From Streptomyces mangrovi (GTDB taxonomy: Bacteria; Actinomycetota; Actinomycetes; Streptomycetales; Streptomycetaceae), in the NCBI RefSeq assembly GCF_900114215.1, contig NZ_FOSG01000014.1, positions 1 through 64,000 of the forward strand: DNA of 64,000 nt. Direction: 5' to 3'. The notes under the pieces are model-generated. The model did not search any database. It had not been told where the DNA came from and saw nothing but the letters and a program-made list of their open reading frames with translations. Positions 17,701-32,700 of the stretch are shown in pieces. Within the stretch, counting starts at the first letter, position 1; the number at the start of each line of letters is the position of its first letter. Made by a program: the position numbers and the translations under genes.

Positions 17701-20700
17701 CCCGGCCCGTCGGGCCAGGCCGAGGCGGGCTGCTCGTAGCTGGCGCCGTCCACCTCGCCCGGGTGCTGCACCGCGACCAGCACCCGGCGGTCCTGAATGA
17801 TCGGGCCGCAGGTCTCGGCGCCGACGGGCACCGTGAGGAACTGCCGCACCTCACCGCGCCGTCCGCCCGCCGTGGCCACGCCGAACAGGCCGTCGTTGGA
17901 GCCCAGCGCGTTGCCGTCCGTGGACAGCCACAGGTTGCCGTAGGAGTCGAAGGCGATGTTGTCCGGGCAGGAGATCGGGCTGACCTGGTCCTTGGGGAAG
18001 CCGCCGTAGTAGGTGGAGGGGTCCTCCGGGTCGCCGCAGACCAGGAACAGGCGCCAGGCGAAGCCGTCGGCCGCCGGGTCGTCCCAGTGCTCGGCCAGTT
18101 CCAGCACCTGGCCGTGCTTGTTGGCGTTGCGCGGGTTGGCCTCGTCGGCGGCCGGGTTGGAGTCCACGCCGCGCCGGGAGTTGTTGGTCAGCGCCACGTA
18201 GACGCGGCCGGTGCGCGGGCTGGGCTGGACGTCCTCGGGGCGGTCCATCTTGGTGGCGCCCACCTTGTCGGCGGCCAGCCGGGTGTGGACGTAGACCTCC
18301 TCGGCGCTCATGCCGGGGACGTGGGAGGTGGTGCCGGTGGCCAGCGGGATCCACACGCCGGAACCGTCGAACTCGCCGTCGGAGGGCAGCTTTCCGCTGC
18401 CGTCGATCTCGGCGGCCGGGCTGTCGCCGGTCAGCTTCGCCACGTAGAGGGTGCCCTCGTCCAGCAGCGTGAGGTTGTGCTCGCGGGCGGCGCGGCTGTT
18501 CCCCTTCATCATGCGCTTGGAGGAGACGAACTTGTAGAAGTAGTCGAAGCGCTCGTCGTCGCCCATGTAGACGACCGGGCGGCCGTCGGCGGTCAGGCGG
18601 GGCTCGGCGGCCTCGTGCTTGAAGCGACCCAGCGCGGTGCGCTTGCGCGGGACGGAGTCGGGGTCGTACGGGTCCACCTCGACGACCCAGCCGAAGCGGT
18701 TGGCCTCGTTGGGCTCCTTGGTGAGGTCGAAGCGGTCGTCGAACCGCTCCCACTTGCGCCCCGACGCGCCGCCGCTCATGCCGTACCGCCTGAGCCTGGC
18801 CTTCACCTCCGGGTCGGTGACGGAGGCGGCGCCTGCGAAGTACTGGTTGAAGTTCTCCTCGCCGGACAGCGCCGTGCCCCAGGGGGTGGTGCCGCCCGCG
18901 CAGTTGTTGAGGGTGCCCAGCACCTTGGTGCCGGTGGGGTCTGCGGAGGTCTTCAGCAGGTCGGACCCGGCGGCCGGGCCGGTGAGGCGGAACTCGCTGC
19001 CGGTGGTGAAGCGGCGGTTGAGGTGGTGGCGGGGGACGGCCGTGAGCTTCCCCGTGCGGCGGTCCTCCTCCACCACGACGACGGACAGACCGTGCGCGGC
19101 CCAGGCGATCTCCACCTGCTCGCGCGTGGGGTTGTCGCCGTCGTAGCCGGGGAACATCAGCTCTTCGTCGGTGTACTCGTGGTTGGCGAAGAGCACCTGG
19201 CGCCCGCGCTCGCCCTTGAGCGGCAGCAGGGTGAGGAAGTCGTTGTTGTAGCCGAACTGGCCGGCCTGCGCCTTCGCGCTCTGCTTCTCCGGGTCGAAGG
19301 CGGGCGCGCCGCGCAGGATCGGGTCACCCCAGCGGATGACGACGTTCTGCGCGTAGCCCTCGGGGACGGTCACCGCGTCGGCGGTGTTCGGCGCGACGGG
19401 CGCGAAGCGCAGACCGCGCGCCGCCCCACGGATCTTGCCGCGCCCCTTCTCCCAGCCCTTGCCCGGTACGACGGGGGGCTTCGCGGATGCCTCGGGCGCC
19501 TGGCCGATACCGACCGCCGCCCCGGCGGCGGCGGTGGCGCCGACGACGGCGCCGGCGCGCAGCACCGAGCGGCGGGAGAGGGCGGCGGCGATGACGTCGC
19601 CGGCGTACTCGTTGCCGCTGGTGTTGGGCACCTCGTGGAAGCAGGCGTCGCCGCAGCGGTAGCGGCAGGTCAGGGCGGCTCTCCCGCCGGGATGCGAACC
19701 GATCAGCGGCAGCAGTTTGCGCATGGTCCCCTCCGGATGTTCCGTGTCTACGCGTGTCGGACGCTAGGCGCGCGGGCACGACGGGGGGCGACCGCACGGT
19801 AAACGTAGGGTGAATCCGACCCGTGGAATCGGCAGGCCGTCCGGCGGCTGCCCGACGGTCGCCGGCGCGTCCGCCGTGGCCGGATCCGTACGGTCGCCGC
19901 AGCGGCGCACCCGGTGCCGGCACCCCCCCGCGCCGCCCTTCCCCCGGCCCTCCCGGCACCCCCGCGCGCGGCGATATCCGGACCGGCCGCACGGCCCCGG
20001 GCCGTTAGGATTTCCCCATGGCGGCCACTGGAAAAGAGCAGCAGGGGGCGAAGGCGTTCTACGTCACGACCCCCATCTACTACGTCAACGACGCTCCGCA
20101 CCTGGGCCACGCCTACACGACCGTCGCAGGCGACGTGCTCACCCGCTGGCACCGCCAGCGCGGCGAGAAGGTGTGGTACCTCACCGGCACGGACGAGCAC
20201 GGTCAGAAGATCATGCGCACCGCCGAGGCCAACGGGGTCACCCCGCAGGAGTGGTGCGACAAGCTCGTGGAGGAGGCGTGGAAGCCCCTCTGGGAGCACC
20301 TTGAGATCGCGAACGACGACTTCATCCGCACCACGCAGCAGCGGCACACCGCCCGCGTCCAGGAGTTCGTGCAGGACCTGTACGACAAGGGCGAGATCTA
20401 CAAGGGCGAGTACGAGGGCCCGTACTGCGTGGGCTGCGAGGAGTACAAGTCCCCCGGCGACCTGCTGGAGGGCGAGGGTGAGTGGGCGGGCGAGAAGCTC
20501 TGCCCGATCCACAAGAAGCCCGTGGAGATGCTCCAGGAGGAGAACTACTTCTTCAAGCTCTCCGAGTACGGGCCCAAACTCCTGGAGCACTACGAGAGGC
20601 ACCCGGAGTTCATCCAGCCCGAGTCGGCGCGCAACGAGGTCGTCAACATCGTCCGCCAGGGCCTCGAGGACCTGTCGATCTCCCGCTCCACCTTCGACTG

Positions 20701-23700
20701 GGGCGTGAAGATCCCCTGGGACGACAAGCACGTGATCTACGTGTGGATCGACGCCCTGATGAACTACGCCACCGCCGTCGGCTACGGCCTCGACCAGGCG
20801 AAGTTCGAGGAGACCTTCCCCGCCGACGTCCACCTGGTGGGCAAGGACATCCTCCGCTTCCACGCGGTGATCTGGCCCGCGATGCTGATGGCGCAGGGCC
20901 TGCCGCTGCCGGGCAAGGTCGCCGCCAACGGCTGGCTGATGGTCGGCGGCGAGAAGATGAGCAAGTCCAACCTGACGGGCATCTCGCCGCAGCAGCTCAC
21001 CGAGCACTTCGGCGTGGACGCCTACCGCTGGTACTTCCTGCGCGCCATCGCCTTCGGCCAGGACGGCTCCTTCTCCTGGGAGGACTTCACCCACCGCTAC
21101 ACCAGCGAGCTGGCCAACGACTACGGCAACCTCGCCTCGCGCGTGGCCGCCATGGTGAACAAGTACTTCGACGGGCTGCTGCCGGAGTCCAAGGCGGACG
21201 GCGGGGCCGAGCAGGCGATCCGGGAGGGCATGGCGAAGGCCGTGGCCGAGGCCGACCGCCGCATCGGCGACGAGCTGGACTTCGCGGGCGGCATCGCGGC
21301 GGTCTTCGACTTCGTCAAGCAGGTCAACGGCTACCTCACCGAGCAGGAGCCGTGGAAGGTCGCCAAGGACACCTCGCCCGAGGCCCAGGAGCGGCTGGCG
21401 ACGATCCTCTACACCGCCGCCGAGTCGCTGCGCGCCTGCGCGGTCCTGCTCAACCCGGTGATGCCGCGCACCTCCGGCCTGCTGTGGGACTCCCTCGGCG
21501 CGGAGCCCGCGCTGGGCGCCCTGGCCGACCAGCGCGTCCAGGACGCCGGCGCCTGGGGCCTGCTCCCGGCGGGCACCCGGGTCACCAAGGGCCAGGCGCT
21601 CTTCCCGCGCCTGGAGGAGCCCAAGAGCGCGTAAGGCGGCGCCCGGCCGCCCCGCTTCCTGACCCCCGGCCGCCCCGCTCCTGCGGGTGCGGCCGGGGGC
21701 CGCGGCGCGTACGGCCCTCCGCCGGGGCGCCGGACGCTCACAACTCCCAGGTGTGGATGCGGCCGGCGGGGGAGGTGTAGGACATGGTCTGGCCCCGGGG
21801 TGTGACGCGGACGGTGAACCACTCGCGGCGGGGCCGGTTCAGCTCCCGCCAGCGCCGGTGGGCGCGCTCGACCACCGCCCACAGGTCCCGGGGTCCGGCG
21901 GCGGCGACCGCCGCGCCGGCGCGCCCGTCCCCGTGGTCGGCCACCCGCGCGCGGGAGCCGTCGGCGGGGTCGTACAGGACGGTGGTGTGGGTGCCGTCGG
22001 CGGCGCGGTGGTGTTCGCGTTCGACGCCGGGCCCCAGGTGGAGCTGGGCGAAGAAGGAGAACGTCCAGTCGTCCAGCACGCCGCCGGACAGCGGCGTCTC
22101 CCGGCCGCGCCCGCCCTCCGGGCCGGACGGGGGCGGCGCCGGGCGGGGGCCGGACAGCAGCGGCATGAAGGCCGCCGGGGTGTGCAGGAGGTGCCCGGCG
22201 GCCGTGCCGTCCGCGAGCTTGGTCAGCCGGGCCAGCGCCCCTCCGGCCAGCGTCCCCTTGAGCGGGACCACCATGATCCCGCCCGTCGCGCACTGGTCGG
22301 TCCAGGCGGCGGGCACGCGCCGCACCGAGCAGGTGGCGATGATCCGGTCGAACGGCGCGTGCCCCGGGGCGCCCGCCGCGCCGTCGGCCGTCTCCACCAC
22401 CGGCGACATCCCCAGGCCGCCCAGCCGCTCCCGCGCCGCGGCGGTGAGGCGTTCGGAGACGTCCACGGTCACCACGTTCTCCGTACCGGCCAGCCGGCAC
22501 AGCAGCGCCGCGTTGTAGCCGGTGCCCGTGCCGACCTCCAGCACCCGCGCACCCGGCTCGGTGTCGAGGGCGTCGAGCATGTCGGCCATCAGGCTCGGCG
22601 CGGTCGAGGAGGAGGTGGGCACACCGGTGACGGCCCGCTCCCCCGCGTCCTCCGCGTGGAGCCCGTCCACCTCGGTGATCAGGGAGTCGTCCGCGTACAC
22701 CCGCGCCGCCCACCCACCGGCGTCCCCGCCCCCGCGGCGGCAGGGCAGGAAGCGGTCGCCGTCCCGGCGGTAGAAGACCGGGACGAACCGGTGGCGCGGC
22801 ACGTTCAGGAAGACCTCGGCCAGCCGCGAGGAGAGCACCACGCCGCCCTCGTCCATCCGCCGCACCATGCCGACCCGCGCCTCGACCAGTTCCCCGCGTT
22901 CCCCGTGCTCGCCGTGCCCCCCGTTCTCCCAGTGCTCGCCGTGCTCGTCGCCCCCGTGCGGTCTCACGTCCCTTTCCCTTCCAGCCAGTCGGCGACGGCG
23001 GCCGTGATCGGCAGCCCGGTCGCCTGCTCCACGAAACCGAACTGCCCGCTCGGATTGATCTCCAGAAAGCACCATCGCCCCTCGGGGGTGACGACGAAGT
23101 CGAACGCGCCGTAGGGCAGGCCGAGGGTGTCCATCATCCGGCGTACTCCGGCCGCGACGGCCGGCGGCGGCTCGCACAACCGGTATCTGTGGCTGTCGTA
23201 GTCGCTGCGCCAGTCCACGTGTCCGGCCGGCGAGTCCGTGTGGATCTCGGCGGCGAACAGCCGCCCGCCCACGGCCGTCAGCCGCACCTCGTACGCCTTG
23301 GGCACCCATTCCTGGAACAGGTGCGCCGTGGTGGCGACGTCGGGGTGGCCGAGTTCCGCGGGGCCGACGATGCTGGTGTAGACGGCCGCCGACCTCCCGC
23401 CGACGGTGCCGCGCACGGGGGTGAAGGGTTTGAACACCACCCGGCCGCCGGCCTCCTCACCGAACTCCCTGGCCGCGCCGGGGTCGTTGGTGATCAGCGT
23501 GCGCGGCACGGACAGTCCGGACTCGGCCGCGACGCGCAGTTGCAGGGGCTTGTACTCGGCGTCGGCCGCTCTGCCCGGGGGCGGCAGCCACCGGACCGGC
23601 AGCGCCGCCAGCAGCCCGCCGAAGCCCCGCCGGGCCTCCCGTTCGGCCACCCTGCGGGCGTCCGGCGACATCCCGTCGGGGAAGCGGGGGCGGGCGGGCC

Positions 23701-26700
23701 TGCGGTAGTAGACGCTGCGCACGTCCCGCAGGTCCAGCGTCCGGCGCCCGGTGCGCAGGGTGCCGCTCCACGCCCTCCCGGCCGCATGCCCGCCCTCTCC
23801 GGCCCGACCGGCCTCCTCGGTCCTCCCGCCGAGGCGCGCGGCCAGCGACAGCCTCAGCGGGAAGTCCGCGACATCGGTGCGGAAGACGGGCACGGCCCGC
23901 CGGTTCAGCTCCTCGACCACCAGGTCCGCGGTGGGGTCGAAGCGGCCCGTCAGCACCAGGACCGTCCCGGACACGGCCGGCCCGGACGTAGTCGTCCCGG
24001 GCGCGGTCATCCCGAGCCGTCCGTCATCGGGCACCGGCCGTCAGTCGTCGCTCGGGCCCGGGTCGTCCGGCGCGTCCATCTCGCCGGTGGGCTCGGTGGG
24101 CCCGAAGGTCTTCGGCGGGTTCCTGGTCATGAACACCCCCGGCGGAAGACCCTGGTAGACGCCGGTCTGCGTCTCCTCGTCGTAGGCGATGTCCTGCGGC
24201 AGCACACCTCCCGAACCGGTGGTGGCGGTCAGGAACCGGAAGGCCAGCGGCGCCGGGCCCCGCAGACCGGTCAGGTCCGGCAGGTCCGGGGCCGTCCCCC
24301 GGTCCAGCGGAAACCTGTCCTCGGGCCTGTCCAGGACCAGGCCCGTCCCGGTGCGCTCACCGGGCATAAATGTCATGGTCATGACTCCCCCTTCGCTTCG
24401 GAGGGACGGAAACCCCCCTTTGGGTTTTCTCCGCCCGACGGCGGCCGTAAGCCGGTTTTCCGGCCATAGCCCGGCCCGTACAGGCCAACGAACCGGCAGG
24501 CATTCGGTTTCGCGGGTCCGCGGCCCGCGCCGGGTCTCGCGGAGAGCCGGGCTGTGGCTGACCGCGCGCGGGACCTTTCGCCCCCTTTCCCCGGCCGCAC
24601 GGCGTGGGATACCCCTGGGGCGGGCGTCCGGTGGGCGGACGCGCCGAGGAGAGGAGCGGACATGGCCGGGGAGCGGTTAGCGGACGGCTGGCGGGTGGAC
24701 GAGCGGTGCACGAACTGCGATGTGGCCAGGCAGCTCGCGCCCGGTCTGATCGGCGAGGCGGGTGGCCGCTCGGTCGTGCTGCGCGAGCCGCGCGACCGGG
24801 CCGAGGCAAAACGGCTCCACGCCGCCGCGCACGCCTGCCACACCCGGTCCGTCCATCCACCGGGCGGGCGGCTGGAGGAGGTTCCCGACCCGTTCCCGAT
24901 GCCGCTGGACGCCGGGGACGGCACGGACGGCACGGACGGCACGGACGGCACGGACGGCCCGGACAGTGCCGTGTACCTGTGCGGGCACAACTCCCGGCAG
25001 ACGGCCGGCGCCAACTCCTATCTACTGCGCCGCCCCGACGGCACCGTGATGATGGTGGACACCCCGCGCTGGAGCCCGTCCCTGGCCAGGCGGTACGAGA
25101 AGCTGGGCCCCGTCACCGACGTGCTGCTCACCCACCGCGACCACGCCGCGCACGGCCGCCAGTACGCCGACGGCTTCGGCGCGCGGCTGTGGATCCACGA
25201 GGGCGACCTCGACTCCGCCCCCGACGCCGACCGCGTACTGCGCGGCACGGAGCCGGTGGAGATCGCCGACGGCATGGTCGCCCACCCCCTGCCCGGGCAC
25301 ACCGAGGGCAGCGTGCTCTATCTGGCGGACGACCGGTACTGCTTCACCGGCGACAGCTTCCACTGGTCGCGCACCACGGGCGACATCGAGGTCTTCGACA
25401 CCGTCACCTGGTACTCCGTGGAGGAGCTGGCCGCCTCCCTGGAGCGGGTGGCGGGACGGATCAGCTTCGAGTGGCTGCTGCCCGGCCACGGCGACCGACG
25501 GCACCTGCCCGCCGGTGAGATGACCGAGCGACTGCGTCAACTGGCCCTGCGAGCAGGGGAGTTGACGCAGCGCCCGGTGGACTTCAGGGCGATCCGCTGG
25601 TGACGGCCCCCCGGCGGGCGTACGGCCCGGGCGGCCCCGGCGGCCGGGACAGCCAGGTCCGTCCGCCCGCCGGGGCGCGCACCGCGCTCACGCCGCTCAC
25701 GCCGTCGTGGCCGGCTCCCCGACATCGTCCAGCGCGCACCGGATGAGGGTGTCGGCGGCGGCGCGGGCGTGGCCCGCCATGTCCGGGTCGCGCGATATGG
25801 CGGCCGTGGTCTGGGCGCCCTCGGCGAGCAGTACGAGCTGGGGTGCGAGATGGTCCGGGCCGCCCGCGGCCCGGACCAGTCCGGCCACCTCGCGCCCGAA
25901 GGACTCCTTCTGCTCGCGCACCGCCCCGGCGATCCGGTCGCTGCCGCCGCCCAGCTCACCGAACACGTTGATGAAGGCGCAGCCCCGGAAGTCGTCCTCG
26001 CGGAACCAGTCGGCCAGGAAGTCGAAGACGGCCAGCAGCCTCTCGCGCGGCGTCCCGGCCCCGCCGACCGCATCGGTGATGCCGGCGTTCCAGCGGTCCG
26101 TGCGGTGCCGCAGGACGGCGACGATCAGCTCCTCCTTGGAGGGGAACAGCGCGTAGATGCGCTTGAGCGAGACGCCCGACTCGCCTCGGACGGCGTCCAT
26201 CCCGACGGCCTGCACCCCCCGGGCGTAGAAGAGCCGGTCGGCCGCGGTCACCACCCGTTCGCGCGCTGTCTGCTCATCGATCACGAGAACTCCCCTTGCA
26301 AAGAGAACCAACGTTCTCTACTGTAGTCGACAGAGCGAGAGAACGACCGTTCTCCGCAGCGGAGAGGATGCTCCCATGGGCTACGTCAAGGTCGGCAGCG
26401 AGAACACCACCGACATCGAGCTGTACTACGAGGACCAGGGATCGGGTCAGCCGGTCGTCCTCATCCACGGCTACCCGCTCAGCGGCCACAGCTGGGAGCT
26501 CCAGACCAGGGAGCTGCTGGCGGCCGGGTACCGCGTCATCACCTACGACCGCCGCGGCTTCGGGCAGTCCAGCAAGGTCGGCGAGGGATACGACTACGAC
26601 ACCTTCGCCGCCGACCTGAACACCCTCCTGGAGACGCTGGACCTGCGCGACGTCATCCTGGTCGGCTTCTCCATGGGCACCGGCGAACTGGCCCGCTACG

Positions 26701-29700
26701 TGAAGACCTACGGCCACGAGCGGATCGCCAAGCTGGCCTTCCTGGCCTCGCTGGAGCCGTTCCTGGTGCAGACCGACGACAACCCCGGCGGGGTGCCGCG
26801 CTCGGTCTTCGAGGGCATCGAGGAGGCCGCCCGCGCCGACCGCTACGCCTGGTACACCCAGTTCTTCAAGGACTTCTACAACCTGGACGAGAACCTCGGC
26901 ACCCGCATCAGCCAGGAGGTCGTCACCGCCGGCTGGAACACCGCCACCTCCTCCGCGCCCGCCGCCGCCTACGCGGTGGTCCCCGCCTGGATCGAGGACT
27001 TCCGCGAGGACGTGGCCGCCGTCCGCGCCGCCGGCAAGCCCTCCCTGATCCTGCACGGCACCGGCGACAACATCCTGCCCGTCGACTCCACCGGGCGCCC
27101 CTTCCACAAGGCCTTCCCGGAGGCGGAGTACGTCGAGGTGGACGGCGCGCCGCACGGCCTGCTGTGGACGCACGCCACCGAGGTCAACGAGGCCCTGCTG
27201 GCCTTCGTCGGCAAGTGACCGTCCGACGGGCGGTCCGGGTGCGGGGTTCAGGGGCCGGGCTCGCCGCGAGGCGGGCCCGGCCTCCGGGCGTCGGAGCCTC
27301 TGAGCAAAACATCAGCGCAGGGCGCGGGCGGAGAGGCGGTAGCGCAGGCCGTCCCCGTCCGGCGCGGTGAGGACGTGGAGGCCGCCGTCCTCCAGGACCC
27401 GCAGGGCCTCGCGGTCCGCGATCCCGTCCGACGGCCGGCGCCGCAGGACGGCGGCGGGGTCCGGCCCGCCGGGGTCGTACGGCTCGCCGGGCCCGTACGG
27501 GCGGACCGTGCCGGGCGCGGCCCAGGGCGCGTCCGGGGGCGGGTCGATGCGGTCGGCCAGGCGCGGGGCCTGGGCGCGTATCCAGCGCAGGGCACGGCGG
27601 GGGTTGCGGGCCCGGTGGCAGTCGAGCAGCCACTCCCGGTGGGTGTCCGCGTCCAGGACGGTGACCTCGCACCACACGCCGCCGACACCGCCGGAGGTGC
27701 GGGCTGCGGCCACGGCGAAGCCGGTCAGCGCCGCACTGACGGTCATGATCAGCGCACCCAGACACAGGGCGGTGAAGTCCATCGCGCTCACGTCCCCTCG
27801 CGCGAGGCGCGCAGCTCGAACCAGACCCGTTTCCCGGCCGGTTCCGCCCCGCCGGTCCAGCTCACACCCCAGGCGTGGCTGAGCGCCTCCACCAGGAACA
27901 GCCCGCGCCCGCCGGTGTCGTCCTCGGCCGCGTGGCGCGGGCGGGGCACGCCGCTCTGGTCGCCGTCCCACACGGAGACGACCGCGCCCAGCCGCGTGAC
28001 GGCGGCCCCGACCCACAGGTGGGGTACGCGGGTGTGCACGACGACGTTCGTCACCACGTCGCTGACCAGCGTGCGGGCGGTGTCCAGCAGCCCGTGGTGC
28101 CCGGCGGCGCACAGCCACGCCGCGACCGCGTCGCGGGCGACTCTCGGGGTGGTGGGCAGGGCGGGCGCGGTCAGCCGGTAGACGGCGGTGGCGGGTCTGC
28201 CGGGTGCGGTCACGGTCATCTGCGTCTTCTCCCAACGCGGTTCGCTTGCGTCTCGTCTGCGAAGCACGCGCGCCCACCACCGTGGCTCGGCCGCCCTCCC
28301 CCGCCCACGTCGGTACGCGGGCAGGGGAGGTCAACTGCACTGCGGGTTCACTGGTGTTCACGCTGCGCTACCGAGGACCATAGGACACTCGGGATAAACA
28401 TGACTACCGATTCGCGCGGATCCATGTGGATCCCCTTGGACCACTTCACTCGTAAGAGGGCAGACTGTCGCCATGCCACCGAGGACAGTGACGACCGCCC
28501 GGCAACGGCGACTTGGCACCGAGCTGCGCAAGATGAGGGAGGCGGCCGGGTACAACGCCCGCGAGGCCGCCGCGATCCTCGGCATCGACCACACGAAGAT
28601 CAGCCAGGTCGAGACCGCCCGCTTCGGCGTCAGCGCCGACCGGGTGCGGTTCCTGGCCAGCGCCTACGGTTGCGAAGACCAGGCGTACGTTGAGTCGCTC
28701 GTCTCGATGGCCAAGGACCGCACCAAAGGCTGGTGGGAGAAGTACCGGGGCATCTTGTCACCGGGGTTCCTGGACGTTGCGGAACTGGAGCACCATTCCG
28801 CATACCTGCACACCTACCAGATCACGCACGTGCCAGGAATCGCTCAGACGGAGGAGTACGCGCAGGCAGTATTCGAGTTCGGATCCCCATACAGGCTTTC
28901 AAGGGAACAGAAGGAAGCACGGGTTGAGCATCGAATCCAACGCGCAAACATCTTGGACCGGGAAGAACCCTTCGAATACAAAGCCTTGGTGCACGAAGCC
29001 GCCCTGCGCATGCGTTTCGGCGGCAGAGAGGTGACCCGTTCACAGCTTGACCACCTGGTGGACATGTCCGAGCACCCCAGGTTCTCGGTACGCGTGATTC
29101 CGTTCGAAGCAGATGGCTTCGCTGGATCGGGGCAGGCCGTTCTGTACGCGGGCGGCCCGGTCGAACAACTCGACACCGTCCACTTGGACTCAACACTCGG
29201 TCCGGTCTTTCTTGACGCGGACACTCATCTGAAGGCTTACCGAAGCATGTTCTCCAGGATGGAGAAAAGAGCCTTGAGCGTCAGGAAGTCACGAGACTTC
29301 ATCAGGGAAGTCATCCAGCAGCTTTGAGAGGCGAAGGAATGCTTGAGCAGGCGTGGCAGAAGTCTTCTTTCTGTGGCGGAGAAGGCGGGAACAACTGCGT
29401 GGAGCTTCGCTCCGACGCCGGGGCGATCCGGCTCCGCGAGAGCGAGCGGCCCGGGCAGACCATCGCCACCACGACCGCCGCGCTGCGGGCGCTGATACTC
29501 AGCGCCAAGGCAGGCGAACTCGACCACCTCACACACTGACCTCGGAGGGCGAGCCCGACATGTCCGCACCCATCGAGTGGTACGCCGCGTCCTGCGGCCA
29601 AGGCGGCGGGAACAACTGCATCGAGATCGCCCGGGACGGCGATCGCGTCCTCATGCGCGAGAGCAGCAAGCCCGACGAGATCGTCGTCACCACGCCCGCC

Positions 29701-32700
29701 AAGCTCGACGCCTTCCTCAAGGGCATCAAGGCCGGCGAGTTCGACCACTTCGTCGACTGAGCACCGGCCCGGGGACACCAAGGCCCGCCGGGCGCGGTAC
29801 GTGGGCCCGTGACACGAAGGCCGGACGGGCCGGGCAACGGCTCCGCGCAGGGGACACGACGCACCATCTATCCCCTCTAGACGTTAGAGTCCAGAGGGGC
29901 TAGATTCTCTGTGGGCGCAAAGGAGGCCACCCCATGGACATGTACCGAGTCATTGCCCGGCGAGTCACCGGCGGATGGCAACTACACGTCCGCGACACGG
30001 ACATGGAACCTGTGTGGACCAAAGGCCTGCACGGAGCTCTGGACGTGGCGCGGCAGGCCATCTCCCAGGCGACGAACGAGCCTCCGGACTCGGTCCAGGT
30101 GGCCATGAGCTTCGACCTCGGACCGGAGCTGTCCCCTGCGGTCCGTTCAGCCGTACAGGCCACGGTCGACGCGCACAAAGCGCAGGTGCGGGCGGCTGCG
30201 CAGCTGCGCGAGACGGCGCGAAGGCTGCGGGAAGCGGGGCTCACGGGGCGTGACATGGCCCAAGTGCTCGGGGTCTCACCGCAGCGTGTCTCCCAGCTCC
30301 TGAGCCGTCCTGCGGGAGACGACGCATCCGACGGCTGAGCGGGCCCGCCCCGGCGGGCCCGGCTCGCCGGGCCGTCAGCGCGCCGGGCCCTCCACCACCT
30401 GCTTCAGCACCTGCGACGCCTCCCGGTCCGATATCTGCGCGTACACCTTGTCCGGCGCTCCCGAACCGCCCTTCCGGTAGCCGATCTTCGACGGGCACTG
30501 CGGTTGCGGAGTCCTCGTGATGGTGTCCACGACGCGTCCGGTGCGCAGTTCGTAGACGGTGTAGGTGAACGTCTGGGAGTACATCGGGTAGGCCTCCTGC
30601 GGATCCAGCCGGCCGGACTCCGCGTACTCGCAGTCGCGCTCCCGCTCCTCGCCCCGCTCCCCCTTGCCGCAGGCCAGCAGCTCGATCTCGGAGACCGGGG
30701 TGGTCTTCGACAGATCCGGCAGCCCCTCGAAACTCACGCGCTCCTGCAGCACCGTGCCGGTCATCACGTCCTTGTCGGTCCGGTATCCGGAGCGGAAGAC
30801 GGCCGTGCGGTGCGGTCCGTCGCCCGAGTACCTCGCCGCCCCGGGGTGCCCGTCCCCGATCTCCGAGCACAGTTCGGAGAGCTGGACCACGGTTCTGATC
30901 CTCTCGGTCCTCGGCTCCGGGGAGGCGTCGGCCTTCCCTCCGGAGTCCCCCGAGCAGGCGGCCAGTGCGGCCAGCAGCCCGCCGACGGCGAGTGGAGCGG
31001 TTACGCGTCGTGCCATCGGCATGAGACCTCCCAGTCCCCGTCGCGCCCACGGCGCACGCCCGTGAGCCCCCGTCGGGTGAACCGCCCTGCCGTGGGCGGA
31101 TTCCGCCGGTCAACCTGTCACCCCGCGAGCGTAGCGAACGCCACACAGGCGGATGGGTGAACCCAACGCCCTTACTGGGGTGGTCAGTTGTCGAAGCGGC
31201 TGCGGGCGGTCTCGATGTGGGCGAGGTAGCGGTGGGTCCAGTCGCACATCACGTCGACCGCCTTACGCAGGGCCCGGCCCGGCTCGGTGAGGGTGTACTC
31301 GACGCGCGGCGGCACGGTGGGGTGCACCGTCCGCTCGACCATGCCGTTGCGCTCCAGCATGCGCAGGTTCTGGGTGAGCATCTTGTGACTGACGCCCTCG
31401 ACCTCGTCCCGCAGCTCGCTGAACCGCAGGGTGCGCTCCCCGAGGGCCTCGATGATCAGCAGGGCCCACTTGTTGGCGATGTCCGAGAAGATCTCCCGCG
31501 CCAGGGTGTCCGCGCGCCGCAGGTCCGCTTCCTCGGGGGAGTCCCCGAACTGCTTGGTCACCATGAGGTTCCCCAGTCACTTATAAGTGCGTTCTTCCAG
31601 GTCAGCGCAGACTCTCCTACGGTTTCCGGGTAACCGCAAGTGACCACGGGTGCCCACGGGCGCCCGGATGAGGAGACGGACCGACATGGCCATCACTCTG
31701 GTGAACCCCGACGGACTGCCCGCCATCGACGTCTACCGGCAGGTGTCGGTCGCGTCGGGCTCGAAGCTGGTCTTCGTCGCCGGGCAGGTCGCCTGGGACG
31801 CCGAGGGGAACACGATCGGCGCGGGCGACCTGGCCGCCCAGGTCGAGCAGTGCTACCTCAATGTCGCCACCGCCCTGGCCGGGGTCGGCGGGACCTTCGA
31901 CGACGTGGCGAAGCTGAACGTCCACGTCGTCGACTGGACCCCCGACAGGATGCCCCTGCTCCTGGACGGGATCTCCCGGGCCGCCGCGAAGCTGGGGACC
32001 ACCCCGGTCCCGCCGGCCACGCTGCTGGGCGTGGCGGCGCTGGACGTACCCGAGCACCTGGTCGAGGTCGAGGCCACCGCCGTCCTGGACTGAATGGGGT
32101 ATGCCGGTCCGGCCTGCTCTCCCGCGCCCGGTTCGCTCACGGGGAGATTTCAGGACGACGGGACATGAAAAAGTTGCCACCTATAAAATTTGCCGCTCAA
32201 GAACCTGGTTCACGAGGGAAGCAATGAGCAACGAACCACAGAGGCGGAACCGGTTACGTCTCGCGCGGCGACGGCCGGCTCCGGATCGCGTCCGACCACG
32301 ACTGCGTGAAGAACGTTCCGAGGCCGGAGCTCCACGAGGACGGAGCGCTTGGCAACGCATGCGAGGGGCCAACTGGACACACGCCATCACGGTCACCGGA
32401 ACAGCACTTGCCGCTGTCGCAGCCATCGGAGGACTTTGGGCACAAGCCGTCACCTCGTACTGGACCCAGCAGACGGCGGAGGACCAGCTGTCCCAGTCCA
32501 AAGAGGAGAACGTTCGCCAGGTGCGGGACCAGGCGTCGAAAGTGACCTACTGGGGTGGCGGCGGTTCGGCGTTCCACTGGGGCGGAACCGGCCATCTTCC
32601 CTCAAGCGGTGATGGCTCATCGGCTCTCCATGTACTGAACAGGTCACCCGACCCGATCCCTGCGGCGCACATCGCCATTGAAATCACCAAGAAGGATCCC